The notes beneath the pieces are model-generated. The model was not told the origin of the DNA, ran no database searches, and was given only the letters and a program-made list of their open reading frames with translations. Both the position numbers and the translations under genes were made by a program. A stretch of DNA of 12,045 nt from CAZAEL01 sp964484135 (GTDB lineage Bacteria > Elusimicrobiota > Elusimicrobia > FEN-1173), in contig CAZAEL010000061.1 of the NCBI GenBank assembly GCA_964484135.1, positions 1 through 12,045 of the forward strand, in the 5' to 3' direction. Each line of letters starts with the position of its first letter. The first letter of the stretch is position 1. Positions 6,197 through 12,045 of this stretch are shown here, piece after piece.

Positions 6197-8434
6197 ATGC
6201 GCATCACCCTGAGGTTGATCGTGTCCCTGGCCGCGACCGTGGCCCTGGTGGCCTGGTTCTTCGCGTACCTGCAGGTGCGGGAGGAGCGGCGCCGCCAGGA
6301 GGAGGATTTGGAGCGCCGCTCCCGCCTGGTGGCGGAGAGCCTGCGGGAGGCGGCGGGGCCCCTCGCCGTCAAGGGGGCCTCCGCCGAGCTCCAGCGCCTG
6401 GTGGAGAAGTTCAGCAACCGGGAGCGGCTGGAGGGGCTGGCCGTGTACGACGGGCAAGGGGCCGTGCTGGCCGTTTCCTCCCATCTGTCTTCCCGCCTCC
6501 CGCCCGCGAAGGTGGTGCGCGAGAGCCTCCGGGGGAACCTGGCCGCCGGGGGGCTGGAGGTCATGGACGGCAAGCCCATTTACGTGTACGCCCTTCCCCT
6601 GGAGGCGTCCGGCCCGGGGATCGGGGTCCTGGCCGTGTTCCACAACGCCTTCTACATCAAGGCCCGCCTGGCCCTGATCTGGAAAGAGAACTTCACCCGC
6701 CTGCTGGTCCAGATGGTCCTCCTGTCCCTCATCACCCTCCTCATCCTGCGGTGGAGCGTGGCCGGGCCCATCGCCCAGATGGCGGACTGGATGAAGAGGC
6801 TCCGTTCCGGCGAGGAGGTGGAGCCCTTCAAGCTGCCGCGGGAGGACCTGTTCGCGCCCATCGCCCGGGAGGTGTCCACCTTCGCCCGGCACCTGGACCG
6901 GGCCAAGTCCGCGGCCGAGGCCGAGGCCCGTCTGCGCCAGGAGGCGGAGGCCCTCTGGACGCCGGAGAAGCTCAAGGAGGTGGTGAAGAACAAGCTGAAG
7001 GGCCGGGCCCTGGTGGTGGTGTCCAACCGGGAGCCGTACATGCACGTGCACAAGGGGCGGCAGGTGGAATGGATCGTGCCGGCCGGCGGGCTGGTGGCGG
7101 CCCTGGACCCCGTGCTCAAGGCCACCGACGGCCTGTGGATCGCCCACGGCTCCGGCGACGCGGACATGGACGTGGCCGACGACCGCGGCCGTTTGCGCGT
7201 GCCCCCGCCCGACCCCCAGTACACCCTCAAGCGCGTGGCCCTGACCAAGGAGGAGGAGAACGGGTACTACTACGGCTTCGCCAACGAGGGGGTCTGGCCC
7301 CTCTGCCACATCGCCCACACCCGCCCCATGTTCCGCCCGGAGGACTGGGAGTATTACAAGCAGGTGAACGAGAAGTTCGCCCGCGCCACGCTGGAGGAGA
7401 TCGACGGCATGGAGGAGCCCTGCGTGCTGGTGCAGGACTACCACTTCGCCCTCCTGCCGCGCCTCATCAAGGAAAAGCGGCCGGACGCGCGGGTGGCCCT
7501 GTTCTGGCACATCCCCTGGCCCAACCCGGAGGCCTTCGGCATCTGCCCCTGGCGCAAGGAGCTCCTCTACGGCATGATGGGCGCGGACCTGGTGGGTTTC
7601 CACATCCAGTTCCACTGCAACAACTTCCTGGACACCGTGGACCGCACCCTGGAGTGCCGCATCGACTGGGAGCGCTTCGCCGTGAACAAGGACGGCCACA
7701 CCACCCTGGTCAAGCCCTTCCCCATCAGCGTCGATTTTCCGTCGGACGGCGCCGCGGCCCCGCCCGCGGACAAGGCGGCGCTCCTGAAGGAGCTGGGGGT
7801 CAAGGCGGATTTCCTGGGCGTGGGCGTGGACCGCGTGGACTACACCAAGGGCATCCTGGAAAAGTTCTGGGGCATCGAGCGCTTCCTGGAAAAGCACCCG
7901 TCGTATCAGGGCCGGTTCACCTTCGTGGAGCTGGGCGCGCCGAGCCGCACGCACATCAAGCGGTACCACGACTTCCTGGCGGAGGTGGAGCGGGAGGCGG
8001 ACCGGGTGAACTGGAGGTTCAAGGCCCGCCAATGGAAGCCCATCGTGTTCCTGGGCCGGCACCACGAGCCCAAGGAGATCCGGCCTTTCTACCGGGCCGC
8101 GGACCTGTGCCTGGTGACCTCCCTGCACGACGGCATGAACCTGGTGGCCAAGGAGTACGTGGCCGCGCGGTCGAACCTGGGCGGGGCGCTGGTCCTTTCC
8201 CGGTTCACGGGCGCCTCCCGGGAGCTGCCCGACGCGCTCCTGGTGAACCCCTACGACATCGACCAGACCGCGGAGGCCGTCCGGTACGCCCTGGAGATGC
8301 CCGCGGAGGAACGGGACGAGCGCATGCGGCGGATGCGCGAATCCGTGCGGGAACACAACATCTACCGCTGGGCGGGGAACCTGATCCTGGAGTTGACGCG
8401 CGTCCCCGCGGCGGGTCAGGCGGTCCGGGCATGA
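6197..8434 (+). CDS. otsA: Membrane-anchored trehalose-6-phosphate synthase (GT20) with N-terminal sensor and HAMP-like region
   Basis: Predicted to make trehalose-6-phosphate from UDP-glucose and glucose-6-phosphate. It has 745 residues against about 450-480 for ordinary OtsA; the extra length is N-terminal. Layout: helix about 6-24; extracytoplasmic region 25-165 with a Cache/PAS-like look (LEGLAVYDGQGAVLAVSS, GKPIYVYALPLE, GIGVLAVFHNAFYI); second helix about 168-187; HAMP-like stretch 188-235 (VAGPIAQMADWMKRLRSGEE); short coiled coil 236-265; GT20 catalytic domain about 268-740. Catalytic-domain landmarks are SNRE (276-279), GFANEGVWPLCH (360-371), QDYHF (413-417), HIPWPNPE (438-445), RVDYTKG (546-552) and HDGMNLVAKEY (644-654), so the nucleotide-sugar pocket looks intact. 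The loop that reads roughly W-x-GWSG in E. coli OtsA is GLWIAHGSGDAD here, so the acceptor deserves testing. The ATG has AAGGAG seven bases upstream. The stop overlaps otsB (ATGA, 8431-8434). The sensor reading is from layout, not proof of signalling. Confidence 0.9.
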   Translation: MRITLRLIVSLAATVALVAWFFAYLQVREERRRQEEDLERRSRLVAESLREAAGPLAVKGASAELQRLVEKFSNRERLEGLAVYDGQGAVLAVSSHLSSRLPPAKVVRESLRGNLAAGGLEVMDGKPIYVYALPLEASGPGIGVLAVFHNAFYIKARLALIWKENFTRLLVQMVLLSLITLLILRWSVAGPIAQMADWMKRLRSGEEVEPFKLPREDLFAPIAREVSTFARHLDRAKSAAEAEARLRQEAEALWTPEKLKEVVKNKLKGRALVVVSNREPYMHVHKGRQVEWIVPAGGLVAALDPVLKATDGLWIAHGSGDADMDVADDRGRLRVPPPDPQYTLKRVALTKEEENGYYYGFANEGVWPLCHIAHTRPMFRPEDWEYYKQVNEKFARATLEEIDGMEEPCVLVQDYHFALLPRLIKEKRPDARVALFWHIPWPNPEAFGICPWRKELLYGMMGADLVGFHIQFHCNNFLDTVDRTLECRIDWERFAVNKDGHTTLVKPFPISVDFPSDGAAAPPADKAALLKELGVKADFLGVGVDRVDYTKGILEKFWGIERFLEKHPSYQGRFTFVELGAPSRTHIKRYHDFLAEVEREADRVNWRFKARQWKPIVFLGRHHEPKEIRPFYRAADLCLVTSLHDGMNLVAKEYVAARSNLGGALVLSRFTGASRELPDALLVNPYDIDQTAEAVRYALEMPAEERDERMRRMRESVREHNIYRWAGNLILELTRVPAAGQAVRA

Positions 8435-9216
8435 GGCCTTTGTGGAAGGATTGGCCGCGGGTTTCCGCCCGCCTGGGGAACGGGAAGGGCGTGCTCCTGC
8501 TCCTGGACTTCGACGGCACCCTCTCCCCCTTGACCGGTTCCCCGGACCTGGCGCGCCTGCCCGCCGGCGTGCAGGGGCCGCTGTCGCGGCTCAACGCGCA
8601 CCCGCGGGTCCATCTGGCCGTGGTCAGCGGCCGCGCCTTGAGCGACGTGGAAAAGCGCGTGGGCATCAAGTCCGCGTACTACGGGGGGAACCACGGCCTG
8701 GAGATCCGGGGGCCGGGGATTTTTTTCCAGCATCCCCGGGCGCTCCTTTTGCGTCCCGCCCTCCAGGCCCTGGCCCGGAGGGCCCGCCGGATCCTGGCGT
8801 CCGTGCCCGGCGCCTGGGTGGAGGACAAGGGATTGAGCCTGAGCCTGCATGACCGCGCGGTCCCGGCCCGGCACAGGCCGCGGTTGTCCCGGGCGGTCCG
8901 CCTCCTCCGGGCGCAGAGCCGGAAGCTGCCCGTGCGCTGGCGCCGGGGGAACAGGGTGTGGGAGGCCCTCCCCTCGGTCCGGTGGGACAAGGGACAGGCG
9001 GCCCGCATCTTGATCGAGCACCTGTCCGACCCTTTCTCCGTGGCCGTGGGGGACGACCGCACCGACGAGGACCTGTTCCGGACCGTCAACGGCCGAGGCC
9101 TGTCCGTGCGGGTGGGGCCGCGGCCGCGGTCCCGGGCGCGTTACTACCTGGAGGGACAGTGGGAGGTGCCGCGTTTCCTGGAATCCCTCAGGCGTTCCAT
9201 CGGAGGCGCCGCGTGA
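8431..9216 (+). CDS. otsB: Trehalose-6-phosphate phosphatase
   Basis: Removes phosphate from trehalose-6-phosphate to give trehalose, the step after OtsA. It has 261 residues, the normal size for a HAD-superfamily OtsB. HAD motif I is LLLDFDGTLSP (24-33, nucleophile D26 and acid D28); motif II is VVSGR (64-68); the family segment YYGGNHGLEI lies at 83-92; the motif III lysine is probably K187 in VRWDKGQAARIL; motif IV is VGDDRTDEDLF (206-216), with the magnesium-binding aspartates. It is cytosolic, with no signal or helix. The start overlaps the otsA stop by 4 bp (ATGA), and the stop overlaps the next gene by 4 bp (GTGA), so translation is coupled on both sides. The paired OtsA/OtsB order supports trehalose as the operon's product. 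Assignment firm. Confidence 0.94.
   Translation: MRPLWKDWPRVSARLGNGKGVLLLLDFDGTLSPLTGSPDLARLPAGVQGPLSRLNAHPRVHLAVVSGRALSDVEKRVGIKSAYYGGNHGLEIRGPGIFFQHPRALLLRPALQALARRARRILASVPGAWVEDKGLSLSLHDRAVPARHRPRLSRAVRLLRAQSRKLPVRWRRGNRVWEALPSVRWDKGQAARILIEHLSDPFSVAVGDDRTDEDLFRTVNGRGLSVRVGPRPRSRARYYLEGQWEVPRFLESLRRSIGGAA
9202..9206 (+). promoter_or_regulatory. Ribosome-binding site that fixes a GTG start
   Basis: GGAGG ends six bases before the GTG at 9213, inside the end of otsB. The first in-frame ATG (9273) has no correctly spaced site, so GTG 9213 is the start of the DUF5752-like gene. Confidence 0.75.
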
Positions 9217-9875
9217 CCGGGCGCGGCCCTTTCCGGTTCTTTTCCCGGCTTTCCCTGACCCTGGCCACGGGGATGAAAGCCGCCAACCTGCGGGAGCTGG
9301 CGGAGGGCATCATCACCTCCCCGCCGTCCGTGATTTACCACCACACCCACCGGTTTCTCCAGCAGCACCAGTACCTGGTGCCGGAGCCGCCCAACGATTT
9401 CGCGTATTGGGTGACCCACATGCTGGGCGAGGAGTCCCTGGGCGAGCGGCTGGCGGCCGTGGACACGGTGCGGTACAACTCCCTGGAGGACCTTCGAAAG
9501 GCTCTCTTGGAGGCGCTGCGGGACGGTTTGACCCGGCCCGCGGCCGGCCGGGCCGCGCCCGAGGGCAAGGAGTTCCATTTCTTGAGCGCCCAGCGCTTTT
9601 CCGTGCCCACGCCGCACGAGGCCCGGACCCTGGCCGAGTTCGCGGAGGGCCTGAAAAAAGTCAGCGTCTCAAGCCTTTATCTGCACATCTTCGAGGCCCG
9701 CCTGCGCCCGCCCCTGGGCCGCAACGATTTCTCCCTCTGGTTCGAGCAGGAGCTCGGCGAGACGGAGCTGGCCCGCCGGGTGGAGGACCTGGACCCCTAC
9801 ACCCACACCCTGGAGGGGCTGCGCGCCAAGATCCTGGGTTTCCTCGACGAAAGGATGTCCCGTGCAGCGCCTTGA
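9213..9875 (+). CDS. DUF5752-like protein of trehalose operons, internally duplicated
   Basis: 220 residues from GTG 9213. It matches what I know as DUF5752, a family without an assigned reaction that I recall near trehalose genes. The sequence shows an internal tandem duplication. Unit 1 (about 7-104) and unit 2 (about 121-213) share F-x-F-x-S at the start, L-x-E-x-AEG, a (S)-Y-x-H-x-F segment (IYHHTHRF / LYLHIF), NDF-x-x-W (61-66 / 171-176), LGE-x-x-L-x-x-R, a D-centred turn, and LE-x-LR-x-x-(I/L)-L near the end. Unit 1 also has the His-rich HHTHRFLQQHQ, which could bind a metal or ligand; unit 2 has lost most of those histidines. It has no signal peptide or membrane helix, so it is cytosolic. 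Packed between otsB and treT with 4-bp and 14-bp overlaps, it is likely a regulator or partner of these enzymes (inference). Confidence 0.82.
   Translation: MTGRGPFRFFSRLSLTLATGMKAANLRELAEGIITSPPSVIYHHTHRFLQQHQYLVPEPPNDFAYWVTHMLGEESLGERLAAVDTVRYNSLEDLRKALLEALRDGLTRPAAGRAAPEGKEFHFLSAQRFSVPTPHEARTLAEFAEGLKKVSVSSLYLHIFEARLRPPLGRNDFSLWFEQELGETELARRVEDLDPYTHTLEGLRAKILGFLDERMSRAAP
9850..9855 (+). promoter_or_regulatory. Ribosome-binding site that fixes the treT GTG start
   Basis: AAAGGA ends six bases before the GTG at 9862, inside the end of the preceding gene. It supports the GTG and the 14-bp gene overlap. Confidence 0.65.
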
Positions 9876-11088
9876 AACCTACGCCCCCATCGTGGGGGAG
9901 GACGCGCTGGAGGAGCTGCGGCTCCTGGCGCGCAACCTGCGGGGGAAGTCCGTGCTCCACGTCAACTCCACGGCCGTGGGCGGCGGGGTGGCGGAGATCC
10001 TGAACCGCATGGTGCCGCTCCTGAACGAGCTGGGCGTGCCCACGCGCTGGGAGGTCATCAAGGGGGGCGAGGACTTCTACGCCGTCACCAAGAAGTTCCA
10101 CAACGCCCTGCACGGCGACCCGCAGGAGGTGTCGCCGCGGGATTATCAAGTGTACGTGGACACCCAGGACGCCAACCTGGCCGGCATGGCGTTGGACGCG
10201 GACATCGTGTTCATCCACGACCCACAGCCCTGCGCTTTGGTCAAGAAGCGGCGGGAGGTCAACAACCACTGGATCTGGCGCTGCCACATCGACATCTCCC
10301 GGCCTTACGGCGGAGTGTGGGGCTTCCTGAAGCCCTACGTGGAGCAGTACGACGCCTGCGTCATATCCGCCCCGCCCTTTTCCCAGCCTCTGGCCATCCC
10401 CCAGGTGCTGATCCCGCCCTCCATCGACCCCTTGAGCGACAAAAACCGGGACCTGGAACCGGAGGAGATCCGGGCCATCCTGGACCGCCTCCAGATCCCG
10501 ACGGACCGCCCCCTGGTGACCCAGGTGTCCCGCTTCGACCGCCTGAAGGACCCCTTGGGCGTCATGGAGGCTTTCCAGAAGGTGAAACGCCACGCCAAGG
10601 CCCGTCTGCTCCTGGTGGGCGGGTCCGCGGACGACGACCCGGAGGGCGCCCAGGTGCTGGCCGAGGTCCGGGAGAAGGCCAAGAACGACCCGGACGTCCT
10701 GGTGCTGTGCCTGCCGCCCACCAGCCACCTGGAAATCAACGCCATCCAGCGGGCCTCGACGGTGGTTTTGCAAAAATCCCTGCGGGAAGGGTTCGGCCTG
10801 ACCGTGTCCGAGGCCCTGTGGAAAGGCAAGCCCGTCATCGCCGGCGCCGTGGGCGGCATCCCGCTTCAGATCGCCCACAAATATTCCGGCGTCCTGGTCC
10901 ATTCCGTGGACGGGGCCGCGTACTGGCTCAAACAGCTGCTTTCGGAGCCGGCTTTCGCCAAAAAATTGGGGGAAAACGGCCGGGAGCATGTGCGCCAAAA
11001 CTTCCTTTTGACCCGCCATTTGCGCGATTATTTGCTGCTTTTCCTGTCCGTCGGCCATCCCCGGGCCGATATGATCCGTTTGTCCTGA
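9862..11088 (+). CDS. treT: Trehalose synthase TreT (GT4, NDP-glucose:glucose glucosyltransferase)
   Basis: Joins NDP-glucose directly to glucose to give trehalose. The archaeal enzymes of this family are reversible and some favour breakdown. It has 408 residues, the normal TreT length, with a GT-B fold. Landmarks: HVNSTAVGGGVAEIL (33-47), the glycine-rich N-terminal acceptor loop; HDPQP (119-123); WRCHID (139-144); IPPSIDPLSDKN (184-195); the start of the C-terminal domain, QVSRFDRLKDP (221-231); and the GT4 donor-site segment SLREGFGLTVSEALWKGKP (306-324), whose E309 and E317 form the E-x7-E pair. All of these are typical of TreT rather than of generic GT4 enzymes. The GTG start is supported by AAAGGA six bases upstream and overlaps the previous gene by 14 bp. 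It is cytosolic and last in the operon. It gives the cell a trehalose route independent of OtsA/OtsB, or a recycling route back to NDP-glucose. Confidence 0.92.
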   Translation: MQRLETYAPIVGEDALEELRLLARNLRGKSVLHVNSTAVGGGVAEILNRMVPLLNELGVPTRWEVIKGGEDFYAVTKKFHNALHGDPQEVSPRDYQVYVDTQDANLAGMALDADIVFIHDPQPCALVKKRREVNNHWIWRCHIDISRPYGGVWGFLKPYVEQYDACVISAPPFSQPLAIPQVLIPPSIDPLSDKNRDLEPEEIRAILDRLQIPTDRPLVTQVSRFDRLKDPLGVMEAFQKVKRHAKARLLLVGGSADDDPEGAQVLAEVREKAKNDPDVLVLCLPPTSHLEINAIQRASTVVLQKSLREGFGLTVSEALWKGKPVIAGAVGGIPLQIAHKYSGVLVHSVDGAAYWLKQLLSEPAFAKKLGENGREHVRQNFLLTRHLRDYLLLFLSVGHPRADMIRLS

Positions 11089-11406
11089 AAAACGCCAAAA
11101 AACCGCTTTTTTTTGAAAAAGGAGGTATTTACGCAGAAACGTATTGATTTTTAGATAATTTATAGCTTAACATTTACGCAAAATCTTTACCTTCCCCTGA
11201 CCCCCTCCCCGGCCTTGTAAAACCCCTCATATCCAAACATTTTTCCCCTGAATTCGTTTACAACTCCGCCATAGCTTCTTTACAGGTTTTTTGCCGTTTT
11301 TTTGCCCGAATTTTACTGGCGCTTAAGGCGGTTTTAACCCAGCCTTATTATAGTTATAGCGATCATGAACCCTGGCCCAAGCCAAAAACACTTTAACGAG
11401 GTGCCT
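11089..11406. other. AT-rich 318-bp intergenic region
   Basis: No gene, tRNA or convincing intrinsic terminator is seen. It holds A6-CCGC-T8 (11097-11114), an AT-only hairpin that is a weak terminator candidate for treT, and AAGGAGG (11119-11125), a perfect ribosome-binding sequence with no normal start codon at the right distance. ATTTACGCA occurs twice (11127-11135 and 11172-11180). T-rich runs lie at 11287-11303, and a candidate promoter for the next gene at 11323-11360. Composition differs sharply from the GC-rich genes on both sides. Confidence 0.6.
11323..11360 (+). promoter_or_regulatory. Candidate promoter of the final gene
   Basis: Two overlapping options with 17-bp spacers: TTAAGG (11323-11328) with TATTAT (11346-11351), or TTTTAA (11332-11337) with TATAGC (11355-11360). 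Either would give a leader of about 40-50 bases to the ATG at 11407. Both are only moderate matches. Confidence 0.35.
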
Positions 11407-12045
11407 ATGGAAACTCACAGTCCGACGGAAAATCGTTTTGCCTCCGAGTGGACTCTGCGGAAACTCTTTTTGCGTCCCATCCCCCACACCCCGTCCGTGG
11501 AGCCCTGGATCCCGTCCCTCAAGTCCGTGAAACGCGTTCTCGCGTTGGCGGTCGCGGCTGTGACGTTCCATGCCCAGGTGCTTTGCGCCGGCGTGGGGAC
11601 CCTGCCGCAGCTGCCCCTGGGGTTCCAATGGGCCAAGGAAACCCCCTTGATCAAACGCCTGAAGCGTTGGACCAACGACGGGAAAGCGGTTCTGTCCTAC
11701 GTGTTCCATGCCAGCGTGTACGAGGACCGGGACCGGCTCCTGGACCCGGGCGCGTCCGCGGACAGCATCATGCGGCAGGAACAGCGGCAGAAGGCGCGGA
11801 TGGACATCCAGCAACAGAACCTGCTGAACGAGGGGATACAATTGCCCACCCTGCCCAAGCAGCCGGGCCAGCAGACGCCGGAGGAGACCCTCAAGCAGAT
11901 CAAGGTTCTGGAGCAGGGCCTCACCCCCGGGGACGCCATCTCCGCCGAGATCCAGCAGGTGATCGAAGAGGTGCGGGCGAAAATGAAGAACCTGGCCGGG
12001 GAGGGCACGGAGTTCAAATACCAGACCTCCACCAACTTCGACGGC
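11407..12045 (+). CDS. N-terminus of an unrecognised, probably exported protein, cut by the window end
   Basis: 213 codons from ATG 11407 with no stop before the window ends. GAGG lies six bases upstream (ACGAGGTGCCT before the ATG). An unusually long polar N-terminal stretch (1-43) precedes a hydrophobic segment (44-64, VLALAVAAVTFHAQVLCAGV) that reads as a late signal peptide or anchor, with possible cleavage near residue 61. After that come a basic patch (LIKRLKRWTN), then YVFHASVYEDRDRLLDPG, and a Gln/Glu/Lys-rich, helix- and coiled-coil-prone region (about 115-200). I do not recognise a family. Proteins with such openings can be large surface or secreted proteins, but the length here is unknown. 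It has its own promoter region and is not part of the trehalose operon. Codon use matches the GC-rich genes of the window, although its leader region is AT-rich. Confidence 0.72.
   Translation, partial: METHSPTENRFASEWTLRKLFLRPIPHTPSVEPWIPSLKSVKRVLALAVAAVTFHAQVLCAGVGTLPQLPLGFQWAKETPLIKRLKRWTNDGKAVLSYVFHASVYEDRDRLLDPGASADSIMRQEQRQKARMDIQQQNLLNEGIQLPTLPKQPGQQTPEETLKQIKVLEQGLTPGDAISAEIQQVIEEVRAKMKNLAGEGTEFKYQTSTNFDG

Noticed and set aside
6152..8356. 734-codon open frame on the minus strand opposite otsA
   Set aside because: It lies wholly antisense to a clear GT20 gene. Its product is His/Pro/Gly/Val-rich low-complexity sequence with no motif, typical of a mirror frame in high-GC codon usage.
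6751..8430. Plus-strand open frame that would extend otsB upstream by about 560 codons
   Set aside because: The upstream part is Gly/Arg/Pro-rich out-of-frame reading of otsA. OtsB is complete from the ATG at 8431, which overlaps the otsA stop as ATGA.
9661..11058. 465-codon open frame on the minus strand opposite treT
   Set aside because: Antisense shadow of treT and the DUF5752-like gene; composition is that of a mirror frame.
11097..11114. A6-CCGC-T8 as the treT terminator
   Set aside because: The stem is A-T only and too weak for a confident call, so it is noted within the intergenic entry only.
11317..11335. Possible sigma-54 promoter (TGGC ... GCGG) before the last gene
   Set aside because: The -12 element does not match TGC and the spacing is off; sigma-70-like options nearby fit better.

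Overview
The window comes from a high-GC Gram-negative bacterium. The evidence for Gram-negative is a lipoprotein signal, system II cytochrome c maturation proteins with large periplasmic domains, and an apparently exported protein. No rRNA or marker gene is present. The long-extension CcsA and the lipoprotein in front of ResB remind me of the Planctomycetes/Verrucomicrobia/Omnitrophota side of the tree, but that placement is a guess.

Layout. (1) 1-182, + strand: the last 59 codons of an AT-richer gene whose C-terminus resembles the PA-IL (LecA) lectin fold. (2) 307-3891, - strand: a tightly coupled three-gene operon, lipoprotein > ResB > CcsA, for system II cytochrome c assembly. (3) 4166-5093, + strand: two small cysteine-containing genes of unknown function, the first faintly HypA-like, ending at a strong intrinsic terminator (5132-5167). 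(4) 5174-6094, - strand: a LysR regulator of the NhaR type, divergent from (5) 6197-11088, + strand: a four-gene trehalose operon. Its genes are a membrane-anchored, HAMP-containing trehalose-6-phosphate synthase (OtsA), trehalose-6-phosphate phosphatase (OtsB), a DUF5752-like protein built from an internal duplication, and the NDP-glucose-dependent trehalose synthase TreT. (6) 11089-11406: an AT-rich 318-bp intergenic region. (7) 11407 to the end, + strand: the N-terminus of an unrecognised, probably exported protein running off the window.

How the parts work together. The trehalose genes overlap by 4, 4 and 14 bp, so they are almost certainly one transcript with coupled translation. They start from a good sigma-70-type promoter (TTTACA, 17 bp, TAGAAT) in the AT-rich lysR-otsA gap. 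The operon holds two separate ways to handle trehalose: OtsA/OtsB from UDP-glucose and glucose-6-phosphate, and TreT, a reversible NDP-glucose plus glucose reaction. The first enzyme carries what looks like a two-helix extracytoplasmic sensor module. The divergent NhaR-like regulator suggests control by salt or osmotic stress (inference). The cytochrome c operon and the small two-gene operon show no functional link to trehalose.

The most interesting items are the sensor-fused trehalose-6-phosphate synthase with a non-canonical acceptor loop, the tandemly duplicated DUF5752-like protein between OtsB and TreT, and the orphan HypA-like/cysteine-pair gene cassette.
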